Assembly: GCA_018827375.1 (NCBI GenBank)
Contig: JAHJYW010000045.1
Location: 1-64,000, forward strand
From: Alphaproteobacteria bacterium
GTDB taxonomy: Bacteria > Pseudomonadota > Alphaproteobacteria > Caulobacterales > Hyphomonadaceae
DNA length: 64,000 bases
Reading direction: 5' to 3'
The notes beneath the pieces are model-generated. The model saw only the letters and a program-made list of their open reading frames with translations, was not told where the DNA came from and did no database searches. The position numbers were made by a program, and so were the translations under genes. Numbering within the stretch: the first letter of the stretch is position 1; the number at the start of each line of letters is the position of its first letter. Of the stretch, positions 54,759-63,790 are shown in pieces.

Positions 54759-55400
54759 CTAGAGCAAAGCTGAAATCTCGGCCCTGAGTTCCGGAATGCC
54801 CCAGCCCTTTTCGGACGAGGTGACAATCACGAACGGGTGCGCCGCGCCGTGCTTCTTCAGCTTGGTCTCGATATCCGTTTGCAGGGCTTCGGCCTCGCCC
54901 TTGGAGAGCTTGTCCACCTTGGTGAGCAGGATCTGGTAGGTGACAGCTGAACCGTCCAGCATGGCCATGACTTCTTCATCCGTGTCCATCAGGCCACGAC
55001 GGGCATCGACCAGCAGGAACACACGGCGCAAGGAAGGCCGACCGCGCAGGTAGGAACGGGTCAGCTTCATCCACGCTTCGGCCTGCGTGCGGCTGACCTT
55101 GGCATAGCCAAAGCCTGGCAGGTCAACGAGATAGAGCTGGTCTTCGCCGACGGTGAAATAGTTGAGCTCGCGCGTCCGTCCGGGCTCAGCCGAGGACCGC
55201 GCCAGCTTGTTGCGCCCGGTCAGCGCATTAATCAGACTCGATTTGCCGACATTGGAACGGCCGGCAAAGCAGACTTCCGTGCGATCAGCGGGCGGCAGGC
55301 CTTTCAGGTCGACAACACCCATGATGAAATCAACGGGCCCGGCGAACAGCAAGCGCCCGGTTTCGATCTGGTCTTCACTCGGGGCGGGGCGGGCGTCCAT
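54759..55400 (-). CDS. yihA: Ribosome biogenesis GTPase YihA/EngB
   Basis: A 213-residue GTPase required for 50S subunit assembly. G1 CFAGRSNVGKSSLINAL, G2 region PGRTRELNYF, G3 VDLPGFGYAKV and G4 LLTKVDKLSK are present. It starts three bases after yidC and is clearly co-transcribed with it. Confidence 0.95.
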   Translation of the reverse strand: MDARPAPSEDQIETGRLLFAGPVDFIMGVVDLKGLPPADRTEVCFAGRSNVGKSSLINALTGRNKLARSSAEPGRTRELNYFTVGEDQLYLVDLPGFGYAKVSRTQAEAWMKLTRSYLRGRPSLRRVFLLVDARRGLMDTDEEVMAMLDGSAVTYQILLTKVDKLSKGEAEALQTDIETKLKKHGAAHPFVIVTSSEKGWGIPELRAEISALL

Positions 55401-55403
55401 GAC

Positions 55404-57233
55404 TCAACCCGCCGGTTTCTTCTCGCGGCCAAGCCAGCGCGAGATTGTCTTGCCGAGCTCGGTATCGACCCCGTTGCGACGCATGATGAAATACTGCTGC
55501 GCGAAGGACAGCGTATTGCTCCACACCCAGTAGAGGACGAGGCCGGCGGCAAAGCTGCCGAACACGAACATGAACACGATCGGCATCGCCTGGATAACCA
55601 TTTTCTGGGTCTTGTCCGTCGGCGCCGGATTGAGGCTCTGCAGCATTGCCATCGTCGCCCCGTACAGCAGCGGCAGGATACCAATGCCGATGATCATGCC
55701 GATCACGGGGATCGCCTTGATGTCGGACGCCGCCCACGGCAAGAGGCCGAACAGGTTGCCGATGGCCGTAGGGTCAGGTGCTGACAGGTCTTTCAGGAAG
55801 AGGAAGGGTGTGTGGCGCATTTCAAGCGTCACATAGAGCGTCTTGTAGAGCGCATAGAAAACCGGGATCGTAACTAAGAGCGGCAGACACCCGCCAAGCG
55901 GGTTGGCGCCTTCTTGCTTGTACAGCTTCATGATCTCCTGCTGCTTGCGCTGGGGATCGGCAGCAAATCGCTCACTGATCTCCTTCATCGGGTCCTGAAG
56001 CTTCTTCATTTTGGCCATAGACTTGTAGCTCGTGTTGAACAGCGGCACGAGCGGCAGCTTGACGAGCACAGTGAAGGCGAGGATCGCCCAGCCGAACGAG
56101 CCAAGCACGCCGGCAAGGTATTCCAGCACATAGAAGAAGGGCTTGGTCAGAAAGAAGGCCCAGCCCCAGTCGATGGCATCGACCATGCGGGGGATGCCTT
56201 CCTTGTTCTGGTAGTCCTGCAGGACCTGAAAGCGTTTGGCGCCCGCAAAGATGCGGTTCTGCACGGACTGGCTTGCCCCTGGGGCCAGCGTGATCGCGTC
56301 GCTTTCAGTGCGCACTTCCAGCGGCCCGCCGGTGGCAATGGCCTTCTTGTTGACGGTCGCGTTGAATGCGCGGTCCTGTTGGGGCACGAGCGCGCCCATC
56401 CAGTATTTGTCGGTCAGGCCCCACCAGCCACCCTCGCTGGAGGGGAAGGTGCCTTCGGCGGTCTCGCCGTCGATCTTCTTGAGTTCCAGCAGCGGCTTGT
56501 ATTTCTTCATCCGCAGTTCGCCATCCACCACGCCCATCAGGCCCTGGTGAGCCAGATTGCTGGCCGTGGCCGAACCCGGGTCGGTGACTTCAAGGAATTC
56601 CTTGTAGGCGCCGTGACGCTCGACCGAGCCGATGGCGCGGACAATCCGCTCGCTATCGCCCGTATTGGTCACAGTGTCCGCGAACGCGAACATATAGTCC
56701 TTATCAACCGAAATCGTCCGGTCGATGGTCAAGCCATCCGTCTCAAGGCGCAGCTTGATGGGCGTCGAGGGCGTCAGCTCGCCGCCGCCAACCTGCACCC
56801 AGGGGGAGTTACGACCGGCCACCAGCGCCTTGCCATCAGCCCAGTAATAGGTGGCGAAATAGCCATACTCAGTCGCTTCGGGCCGGAACAGGCGCACTTC
56901 CTGCGTCTTCTCGACCGTCAAGAAGTGTTTGCGCAGGCTGAGATCGTCAATACGCGAACCGGCAAGGCGGATGGAACCGTCAACAGAGTCCGCATCGAAC
57001 TTGACGCGATCAGGACCGGAAATGGCCTCGTCAACGGTCATGGTTGCGGCAACCGCCGGCACATTGCTCAGCTCGCTGGCGGTCACGCCGGGCGTTTCCT
57101 CGGCCTTGATCGCGGCCTGCTGAGCCTCGAAACGCTTCTGGGCCGGCTCCATGAAGACCTTCTGGTACCCGAATACAAAGGCAACCATCAGTGCCATCGC
57201 GATCAGGAAATTGCGCTGGTCTTGCTTTTCCAT
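55404..57233 (-). CDS. yidC: Membrane protein insertase YidC
   Basis: A 609-residue YidC, which inserts and folds inner-membrane proteins with or without SecYEG. It has TM1 near the N-terminus (FLIAMALMVAFVFGYQKVF) and a large periplasmic beta domain. The conserved OxaA core follows with helices at GWAILAFTVLVKLPLVPLF, GGCLPLLVTIPVFYALYKT, IPVIGMIIGIGILPLLYGA and IQAMPIVFMFVFGSFAAGLV. It follows rnpA, as in most bacteria. Confidence 0.96.
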   Translation of the reverse strand: MEKQDQRNFLIAMALMVAFVFGYQKVFMEPAQKRFEAQQAAIKAEETPGVTASELSNVPAVAATMTVDEAISGPDRVKFDADSVDGSIRLAGSRIDDLSLRKHFLTVEKTQEVRLFRPEATEYGYFATYYWADGKALVAGRNSPWVQVGGGELTPSTPIKLRLETDGLTIDRTISVDKDYMFAFADTVTNTGDSERIVRAIGSVERHGAYKEFLEVTDPGSATASNLAHQGLMGVVDGELRMKKYKPLLELKKIDGETAEGTFPSSEGGWWGLTDKYWMGALVPQQDRAFNATVNKKAIATGGPLEVRTESDAITLAPGASQSVQNRIFAGAKRFQVLQDYQNKEGIPRMVDAIDWGWAFFLTKPFFYVLEYLAGVLGSFGWAILAFTVLVKLPLVPLFNTSYKSMAKMKKLQDPMKEISERFAADPQRKQQEIMKLYKQEGANPLGGCLPLLVTIPVFYALYKTLYVTLEMRHTPFLFLKDLSAPDPTAIGNLFGLLPWAASDIKAIPVIGMIIGIGILPLLYGATMAMLQSLNPAPTDKTQKMVIQAMPIVFMFVFGSFAAGLVLYWVWSNTLSFAQQYFIMRRNGVDTELGKTISRWLGREKKPAG

Positions 57234-57287
57234 CGAATTTTGCCCCGGAGGTTTATGGGCGCCAACTCGCAGATCGAGGGGGCACGG

Positions 57288-57656
57288 TCAATCAGCGGCG
57301 AGGCTTATCAGCGCGCTTTCCATATCGTCAAGCAAACGCGTCCAGCCAATGTCAGCGGTCGCGTCCCGCGCAATGAAGACATAGTCCGTTCCGGGCTGGC
57401 CGATCCGGGGCAGGAGCAGGCGTGCTGCCTCGCGCAAACGGCGCTTGGCGCGGTTGCGAACAACCGAGTTGCCGACCTTCTTGGTCGCCGTGAAACCCGC
57501 GCCGATATGTGTGCCAGGCGCCTCGCCGGTACGCTTCCTTGCCTGCACCACAAGCGATTTGCGGCGTTCGGCCTTGCCGCCGCGCACAAAAAGGAATTGA
57601 GGCCGCTTCGCCAGGCGAACGACCTCAATCGAAATGTCTTGATTGTCCTGCGGCAT
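57288..57656 (-). CDS. rnpA: Ribonuclease P protein component
   Basis: A 122-residue RnpA, the protein subunit of RNase P that matures tRNA 5' ends. The basic family signature is in VGNSVVRNRAKRRLREAARL, with FTATKKVG before it. The ATG at 57656 lies 44 bp after the rpmH stop; longer upstream frames are shadows of rpmH. Confidence 0.93.
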   Translation of the reverse strand: MPQDNQDISIEVVRLAKRPQFLFVRGGKAERRKSLVVQARKRTGEAPGTHIGAGFTATKKVGNSVVRNRAKRRLREAARLLLPRIGQPGTDYVFIARDATADIGWTRLLDDMESALISLAAD

Positions 57657-57700
57657 AGGCAGCTCCCGGCCTTTCAGGCAGCGGGAAGGTTGTGTCTCGC

Positions 57701-57835
57701 CTAGGCGGACAGTTCCTTGCGGCCTTTTGCCCGACGGCGCGCCAGAACCTTGCGGCCGTTTTTGGTCGCCATGCGAAGGCGGAAACCATGGGTACGCTTG
57801 CGGCGCAGGTTGCTCGGCTGGAATGTACGTTTCAT
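57701..57835 (-). CDS. rpmH: 50S ribosomal protein L34
   Basis: A 44-residue L34, too short for many gene finders: [19 protein letters not shown], then [20 protein letters not shown] and LSA. Sequence, length and position directly before rnpA are all canonical. A sigma-70-type promoter lies about 40 bp upstream. Confidence 0.97.
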   Translation of the reverse strand: MKRTFQPSNLRRKRTHGFRLRMATKNGRKVLARRRAKGRKELSA

Positions 57836-57873
57836 GGGTCTGCTCTAAGGCTGATGTGTCTCGGAAAGAGGGG

Positions 57874-57902
57874 CCAATACAAGCCACAGGCGGGAAGGTC
57901 AA
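57874..57902 (-). promoter_or_regulatory. Probable rpmH operon promoter
   Basis: On the minus strand, -35 TTGACC (57902-57897) and -10 TATTGG (57879-57874) are separated by 17 bp. The -10 lies about 38 bp before the rpmH ATG. The match is good for a housekeeping sigma-70 promoter driving rpmH-rnpA-yidC-engB. Confidence 0.55.
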
Positions 57903-57964
57903 GGCAGGCGGACAGTATCCGGGCCATATTTCGTGTGCGGGGCGCCCCGCATCCGGCCGGGAAG

Positions 57965-59338
57965 CTAGAGCAACAATTCATTGTCGGCTTCTTCCTCGTG
58001 AGTCTCGTCATGCATTGCAAGCGCAATCCCAAAGGACAGAATGCCCACGCGCCCTGCCGTCATGAGCACGATGATGATCAATTTGCCGAGAATGGACAGG
58101 TCTCCGGTCAATCCCATGCTGAGCCCCACAGTGCCGAGCGCCGATATGGACTCGAAGACCAAGGCCTCGAAGGACGCGCCGGGCTCGGTCAGCGCCAGCA
58201 GGAACACGGCCACTGTCAGAAGGATCATGAAGTAAAAGAACGTCGCACCCGCCGCCTGCAGGCGCGACGGGGCGATGCGGCGCTTGAAGAGCCTGACATG
58301 CGCACGCTGCTTCAGGGTCGACCGCACCAGCCCGAGCATGGCCGCGAATGAGGTTGTCTTGATACCGCCGCCGGTGCCCGAGGGCGACGCACCAATCGCC
58401 ATCAGGAAGAACATCACCAGCAAGGTTGCATGCCCGAGCGTCCCGATGGGGACCGTGTTGAAACCGACGGTCGTGGATGCAGACATGGTCTGGAAGAAGG
58501 CCGCTTGCAGGCGGTCGAAAGGCTCAAGTGCCGCGATGCTGGGCTCGGCGACAAACAGAATCGTCGTGCCAATGGCAAGGAAAGCCAGCGTCAGGCGAAT
58601 GATCAGCTTGCTCGTGAACCCGAGATATACTGAACGGCCCGTCAGATTGCGCCAGATATCCCAGATGATCAGAAAGCCCATGGCGCCAAGAAGGCTAAGC
58701 ACTGAGATCACGAAGTTCAGGCCGGGATGGGCCGCAAGGCCTTCGAAACTGTTACTGTTCAAACTGAACCCGGCCGTACAGAAGGCCGAAACCGAATGGA
58801 AAATGGCGCTCCACGCGGGATTATTGATGCCTTCCGAAGCAAAGATGGGATAGAGCGCGAGCGCGCCGACGAGTTCGCATATCAGTGTGAACAGAATCAC
58901 CATGCGGATGAACTGGGCCGGGCTGGATCCATTGGGCAGGGAAAAGGCCGCCATCGTTACCCGCTCCCGAAGGGGTGTCAGGCGCTCCTGGGTCGCCAGC
59001 ATCGCAAACGAACCGATTGTCATGTATCCGACACCACCGGCTTGGATCAGCAGCAGGATGACGATCTGGCCCCCTATATTATAGGTGCTTCCCGGATCGA
59101 CCGTGACGAGACCTGTGGTCGAGACGGCCGAAACAGCCGTGAAGAGGTTGTCGATCTCACGGACCGGCGCATTCTGGACAAAGGGCATGGACAGCAATGC
59201 CCAGCCGATCAGCATGTAGAACACGTATCCGAAGACAAGGAGCTTGGCCGGGTTGATGCGAAGCAGCATCGCGCGGGCCCCTTTGTGTGTTTGCAGGATA
59301 GACCGTCGTAATGCGTCCAGGACACGCGCCTCTGGCAT
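57965..59338 (-). CDS. TrkH/KtrB-family potassium uptake protein
   Basis: A 457-residue K+ transporter. The four pore loops with filter glycines are visible: VSAVSTTGLVTVD, VSAFCTAGFSLNS, MSASTTVGFNTVP and ISALGTVGLSMGL, with hydrophobic helix pairs around each. Length and sequence fit the shorter KtrB-like type. No TrkA/KtrA gating subunit is adjacent. The ATG at 59338 has AAAGGTG upstream, so it is preferred to the longer frame. Confidence 0.92.
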   Translation of the reverse strand: MPEARVLDALRRSILQTHKGARAMLLRINPAKLLVFGYVFYMLIGWALLSMPFVQNAPVREIDNLFTAVSAVSTTGLVTVDPGSTYNIGGQIVILLLIQAGGVGYMTIGSFAMLATQERLTPLRERVTMAAFSLPNGSSPAQFIRMVILFTLICELVGALALYPIFASEGINNPAWSAIFHSVSAFCTAGFSLNSNSFEGLAAHPGLNFVISVLSLLGAMGFLIIWDIWRNLTGRSVYLGFTSKLIIRLTLAFLAIGTTILFVAEPSIAALEPFDRLQAAFFQTMSASTTVGFNTVPIGTLGHATLLVMFFLMAIGASPSGTGGGIKTTSFAAMLGLVRSTLKQRAHVRLFKRRIAPSRLQAAGATFFYFMILLTVAVFLLALTEPGASFEALVFESISALGTVGLSMGLTGDLSILGKLIIIVLMTAGRVGILSFGIALAMHDETHEEEADNELLL

Positions 59339-59494
59339 GAGAGCACCTTTTGAAGTTGCGCACCAAAACGTAAGCATGCGCCGCAAAGTTCCATCTACAT
59401 GCCATCAAATCAGCAATCCAGCCATGCAGGTAGGTTGCGGCTGGCTCTTTACAGGCCCGACCGGATTGCCTCACACTCGGGACGGGCGGGCACC

Positions 59495-59500
59495 TATAAT
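59495..59500 (+). promoter_or_regulatory. TATAAT -10 hexamer before the serine hydrolase gene
   Basis: A perfect TATAAT 13 bp before the ATG at 59513. No good -35 is at standard spacing, so if used it gives a nearly leaderless transcript. Confidence 0.3.
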
Positions 59501-59512
59501 CAAGGGACATTC

Positions 59513-60697
59513 ATGCGTTTCCTGCGCCCTGCCATATTGTGCCTCGCTGCTGCCCTCGCGGTGCCAGCCGCCCTGTCACAGTCCATTGATTATGATCGCC
59601 TCGACCAGCGACTGACACGCCTGTCTGCTGACGAAGAGATAGTCGGGTTGGCTGTCGCCGTTATCGAAAATGGCGAGATCCGTTTCGCGAAGGGCTATGG
59701 CTTCACCGAGGTCGGCGGCGCGCCAGTGACCGACACGACGGTCTTTCGCTGGGCCTCGCTCTCCAAGGGGGTTGCCGCCAGCCAGGTTGCGATCCTGGCC
59801 GAGCAGGCCCGGCTGAATCTCTCCGACACGGTCTCGAAATTCAGGACGTCGCTGCGCCTGCCGGACGGCGGCGAGACACGCGCAACGCTTGAGGATGTCC
59901 TCTCGCACCGGCTCGGCATTGTCTCGAATGCCTATGACACGACACTTGAGGACGGCCGCGACCCGGTCGAGATCCGCGAAAGCCTGCGCGGCCTGAAAAA
60001 CATCTGCGCCATCGGTGACTGCCACAGCTACCAGAATGTCGCCTTCGATACGGTGGCGGAAGTGATCGAGCAGATCACCGATGCAAGCTATGCCGATACG
60101 GTCGATGCCTCGATCTTCCGCCCACTTGGCATGGTCACGGCCAGTATTGGCCGGGCCGGGCTGCAAGGCTCGGACTCCTGGGCCAAGCCCTATGCAAAAC
60201 GATCAAGGGATGTCGGCCCGCCCCGCGAAAAGATCGTGAATGACGATTATTATCGCGTCCCGGCGGCCGGCGGCGTCAACGGCTCTGTCCGCGACCTTGC
60301 CCTCTATGCCCGCGCGCAAATGGGCCTCGTGCCGGATGTGCTGAGCGACACAGCCCTCACCCTGTTGCAGACACCGCGCATCTATACAAGCCGCGAACAG
60401 TCTGGCCTGACACGGCGCTACAAGGGCCACATGAAAGACGCCCGCTATGCACTCGGCTGGCGCGTCTATAAATATGCCGAGACCGGCAACCGCGTTGTCG
60501 GCCACCGCGGCGCCGTGGAAGGCTACCGCTCGATGATCCTGTTCGATCCAGAGCGCGACACAGGCATTGTCGCGCTCTGGAATTCCAGCTCGCGCAAACC
60601 TGTGGGGATTGAGTTCGAAGTCATGGACATGGCCTATAACCTGCCCCCGCAAGACTGGATGGAACTCGATTCCGAGGGGGCAGGTGGCGGCAAATAG
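59513..60697 (+). CDS. Serine hydrolase, beta-lactamase/class C fold, exported
   Basis: A 394-residue protein with a signal peptide (LRPAILCLAAALAVPAALS) and the serine beta-lactamase/DD-peptidase fold. S82-x-x-K85 is in FRWASLSKGVAAS, Y-x-N is in CHSYQNVAFD, and the third motif is HRG in VVGHRGAVEGYRSM in place of KTG. It could be an esterase, peptidase or weak beta-lactamase; the substrate is unknown. The ATG at 59513 is chosen because it opens the signal peptide. Confidence 0.85.
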   Translation: MRFLRPAILCLAAALAVPAALSQSIDYDRLDQRLTRLSADEEIVGLAVAVIENGEIRFAKGYGFTEVGGAPVTDTTVFRWASLSKGVAASQVAILAEQARLNLSDTVSKFRTSLRLPDGGETRATLEDVLSHRLGIVSNAYDTTLEDGRDPVEIRESLRGLKNICAIGDCHSYQNVAFDTVAEVIEQITDASYADTVDASIFRPLGMVTASIGRAGLQGSDSWAKPYAKRSRDVGPPREKIVNDDYYRVPAAGGVNGSVRDLALYARAQMGLVPDVLSDTALTLLQTPRIYTSREQSGLTRRYKGHMKDARYALGWRVYKYAETGNRVVGHRGAVEGYRSMILFDPERDTGIVALWNSSSRKPVGIEFEVMDMAYNLPPQDWMELDSEGAGGGK

Positions 60698-60804
60698 GGC
60701 TGTCGGTGATCACGGGTCTTTGATTGCGCGCCAATCAAGCGTTACGCGCATGTCATCCAGTGATAGGATATAGGTTCGGGCTGAATTCCGAGGAACAATG
60801 TCCC

Positions 60805-61593
60805 ATGCAACCCGCCCGCGCCCTGCTTGCCGCCCTGCTGATCGCGATGCCGCTCGCGCTCCCCGCCACGGCAAGGGAAACTGACAGAGAGCTTACAATG
60901 CCCAAGTCACAGCACGCCGCATGGACGGCGCTCCTGTCGAAATATGTCCACACTTCGGCCGATGGCGTGAACCGGTTCGACTATGGCGCGCTGAAAGCCA
61001 GCGCTGCAGATCGCAAGGCGCTCGACGCCTATATCGCCGGTTTTGAAACCCTGGCCCTTTCAGGCAGCAATGATGCCGCCTTCGCCGCATGGGCCAACCT
61101 CTACAATGCCGTGACCGTGCGCTACATAGTCAGCAAGTATCCCATCGACTCCATCAAGGATGGCTACCTTTTCGGTGGCCCTTGGAAGAAGGTCACCGTT
61201 ACCGCTGGAGGCCGAGAGGTCTCGCTTGACGATATTGAGCACAATATCCTGCGGCCGGTCTTCAAGGACGCGCGCGTGCATTATGCGATCAACTGCGCGG
61301 CGGTCAGCTGCCCCAACCTGATGGCCGAGGCCTGGGAACCGGCAACACTGGACGCTGAACTCGACACAGCGGCCCGCGCCTATGTGAACAATCCACGCGG
61401 CGTAACCGTGACCGACAAGGGTCTCGTTGTCTCATCCATATATGACTGGTTCGACGCCGATTTCGGCGACTCGAAAGAAGCGGTCATCGACCATTTGCTA
61501 AAATATGCCGATAAAGGCCTCGCGCAGCAGATCGGCACCAATCCGAAGATCCGCTCCTATAAATATGACTGGTCCCTCAATGACACAGAATGA
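60805..61593 (+). CDS. DUF547 domain-containing exported protein
   Basis: A 262-residue protein with a signal peptide (ALLAALLIAMPLALPATA) and a DUF547 domain. The transglutaminase-like conserved residues are visible in WANLYNAVTVRYIV, LDDIEHNILRPVFKDARVHY and NCAAVSCPNL. Function unknown. GAGGAAC precedes the ATG. Its last 14 bases overlap the VTT-protein gene, making an operon with it and the oxidoreductase. Confidence 0.87.
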   Translation: MQPARALLAALLIAMPLALPATARETDRELTMPKSQHAAWTALLSKYVHTSADGVNRFDYGALKASAADRKALDAYIAGFETLALSGSNDAAFAAWANLYNAVTVRYIVSKYPIDSIKDGYLFGGPWKKVTVTAGGREVSLDDIEHNILRPVFKDARVHYAINCAAVSCPNLMAEAWEPATLDAELDTAARAYVNNPRGVTVTDKGLVVSSIYDWFDADFGDSKEAVIDHLLKYADKGLAQQIGTNPKIRSYKYDWSLNDTE

Positions 61594-62329
61594 GCCCCCT
61601 GAATCCAAGCCCACCCCGCTGGCAATACGCCTCTGGCCGCTTTACGTTATCGCGGCGGGCCTTGTTGCGGCATGGGCCTTCGGCCTGTTCGACTATCTCT
61701 CGCTCGAAACGTTGCGCACACAGCAGGATGCGCTGCGCAGCTTCGTCAGCGAGCATCTCATCGTTGCCGTCGTGGGCTATATCCTCGTCTATGCGGCGGC
61801 GACCCTGTTCATGGTACCCGGCGCGCTCTGGATCACGATTGCGGGCGGTTTCCTGTTTGGCCTCTATGGCGGCACGCCTGCGACGATAGTCGGCGCGACG
61901 CTTGGCGCGAGCCTCCTTTTCTTTGCCGCGCGCACCTCGGTCGGCGCAGCCCTGCGCGAGCGAGCAGGGCCCTTCGTCAAAAAGATGGAACGCGGTTTCC
62001 AGGAGGATGCCCTCTCCTACATGTTCGCTCTTCGGTTCCTGCCTGTCGTGCCTTTCCCGGTGGCCAACATCGCGCCCGCCGTCCTTGGTGCCAAGTATCG
62101 CGACTATGCGATAACCACGGCACTCGGCATCATTCCGGGCGTTCTTGCCTATACATGGATTGGCGCCGGCCTCAGCGCGACCTTCGCGGCGGGTGAAGAG
62201 CCCAATTTTGCGAGTGTCGCAAAGAATCTCATACCCGCAGTTGTCGCGCTCGGCGTCGTTTCGCTGATCCCCGTCGCCTACAAGAAACTCTTCTCGAAAA
62301 AAGCCGCCAAGCTGGAAAGCGCCCTATAG
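61580..62329 (+). CDS. TVP38/TMEM64 (VTT, DedA-like) family membrane protein
   Basis: A 249-residue inner-membrane protein with 5-6 helices. The VTT/DedA-like core is in LFMVPGALWITIAGGFLFGL and LRFLPVVPFPVANIAPAVLG, the latter carrying the conserved Arg-Phe-x-Pro motif. The family is linked to lipid scrambling and membrane homeostasis. It ends directly before the ATG of the flavoprotein gene (TAGATG), an association common in alphaproteobacteria. Confidence 0.88.
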   Translation: MTQNEPPESKPTPLAIRLWPLYVIAAGLVAAWAFGLFDYLSLETLRTQQDALRSFVSEHLIVAVVGYILVYAAATLFMVPGALWITIAGGFLFGLYGGTPATIVGATLGASLLFFAARTSVGAALRERAGPFVKKMERGFQEDALSYMFALRFLPVVPFPVANIAPAVLGAKYRDYAITTALGIIPGVLAYTWIGAGLSATFAAGEEPNFASVAKNLIPAVVALGVVSLIPVAYKKLFSKKAAKLESAL

Positions 62330-63775
62330 ATGCATGATACAAAACGTCAGGTAACGGATTACAAGGTCGATCTGGTTGTCATCGGTGCCGGTTCCGGCGG
62401 CCTGTCGGCTGCGGCGGGTGCAGCCATGTTTGGCCTCAAGGTCGTGCTGTATGAAAAAGGCGAGATGGGCGGCGATTGCCTGAACTTTGGCTGCGTGCCG
62501 TCCAAGTCGCTGATCAGCGCAGCCAAGGCCGCCCAAGGCGCGCGCGACGCCGGCAAGTATGGCATCACGGTTGGCGCACCGACGACCGACTGGAATGCGG
62601 TCAAGGCCTACGTCTCCCAGGTGATCGAAACCATCGCGCCGGTCGACAGCCAGGAACGATTCGAGGGCCTTGGCGTCACGGTCATCCGTGAGGCAGCCCG
62701 CTTTGCCGACCCTGACACGATTGTTTCGGCCACGACCCGCACCCGCGCGCGGCGTATTGTCGTCGCCACCGGCTCGACCGCCTTCATCCCGCCAATCGAG
62801 GGCCTCGCCGCCACACCCTACCTGACGAACGAGACCGTTTTCTCGATGCCGGAGTTTCCCGAACACCTGGTCATTCTGGGCGGCGGGCCGATCGGCATGG
62901 AACTGGCGCAGGCCTTCACCCGGCTTGGCGCAAAGACAACCGTCATTGAAATGGGCCGCGCGCTCGGCAAGTCAGACCCTGACCATGCAGCCGTCGCGCT
63001 CGGCGCCCTGCGCGCGGAAGGCGTAACCGTGCTTGAAGGCCACAAGGCTGTGCGCGTTTCGGGCGAAGGTGGACGCATCAAGGTCCATGCCGAACATGAA
63101 GGCGCTGAAAAGCTGATCGAGGGGAGTCATCTTCTGGTCGCCGTCGGCCGTCGCACCATGCTTGATGGACTAGACCTCGAAGCCGGCAAGGTTGAGTTTG
63201 ATCGCAAGGGCGTCGTTGTCGGTGACAATCTCCGCTCGGGCAGCAATTCACGTGTCTGGGCGCTGGGCGATGCTGCCGGACGCGAGCAATTCACCCATGT
63301 CGCGGGGTGGCATGCCTCTGTCTTCTCGCGCCGCGCCTTCTTCAAGCAGCGCACAAAGGCCGATAGCCTGCCCATCCCGGCTGTAACCTATACATCGCCC
63401 GAAGTGGCACAGATCGGCATGACAGAAGCCGAAGCACGCGAAGCCCATGGCGACAGCGTGCAGACCTCGTCTTTCCCCTTCCATGACAATGATCGCGCCA
63501 TCGCCGAAGGCAAAACGCTCGGTGAGGCCAAGCTCGTCATCCGCAAGGGCAAACTGGTCGGCGCCTCAATCGTGGGCGAAGGGGCAGGGGATATTATCCA
63601 GATCTTGGCTGTCGCCATGTCGAACGGATTGAAGGTGCGTGATCTCACCAATTTCATCTCCCCCTATCCGACGCGGTCGGAAGTCGTGAAGCGTGCAGCA
63701 TCTGCCCACTTCACCGAGGCGCTTTTCGGGAAGAGCGCCAAGCGCCTTGTCGGCTTGCTCCAGCGTATCCCGTGA
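62330..63775 (+). CDS. Pyridine nucleotide-disulfide oxidoreductase (mercuric reductase/Lpd-like)
   Basis: A 481-residue FAD enzyme. The FAD fold is LVVIGAGSGGLSAAAGAAMF, the redox-active disulfide C50/C55 is in GGDCLNFGCVPSKS, the NAD(P) site is HLVILGGGPIGMELAQAF, and the second FAD motif is VWALGDAAG. The C-terminal interface reads FISPYPTRSEV, without the usual His before PYPT. The N-terminal HMA domain and C-terminal Cys pair of true MerA are absent, so mercury reduction is unlikely. It lies in an operon with the VTT-family protein. Confidence 0.9.
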   Translation: MHDTKRQVTDYKVDLVVIGAGSGGLSAAAGAAMFGLKVVLYEKGEMGGDCLNFGCVPSKSLISAAKAAQGARDAGKYGITVGAPTTDWNAVKAYVSQVIETIAPVDSQERFEGLGVTVIREAARFADPDTIVSATTRTRARRIVVATGSTAFIPPIEGLAATPYLTNETVFSMPEFPEHLVILGGGPIGMELAQAFTRLGAKTTVIEMGRALGKSDPDHAAVALGALRAEGVTVLEGHKAVRVSGEGGRIKVHAEHEGAEKLIEGSHLLVAVGRRTMLDGLDLEAGKVEFDRKGVVVGDNLRSGSNSRVWALGDAAGREQFTHVAGWHASVFSRRAFFKQRTKADSLPIPAVTYTSPEVAQIGMTEAEAREAHGDSVQTSSFPFHDNDRAIAEGKTLGEAKLVIRKGKLVGASIVGEGAGDIIQILAVAMSNGLKVRDLTNFISPYPTRSEVVKRAASAHFTEALFGKSAKRLVGLLQRIP

Positions 63776-63790
63776 GCTAGTTCACTTTGG

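Noticed and set aside
55914-57704. A 596-codon open frame antisense to yidC and rnpA
   Set aside because: Shadow frame; yidC and rnpA are certain by motif and synteny.
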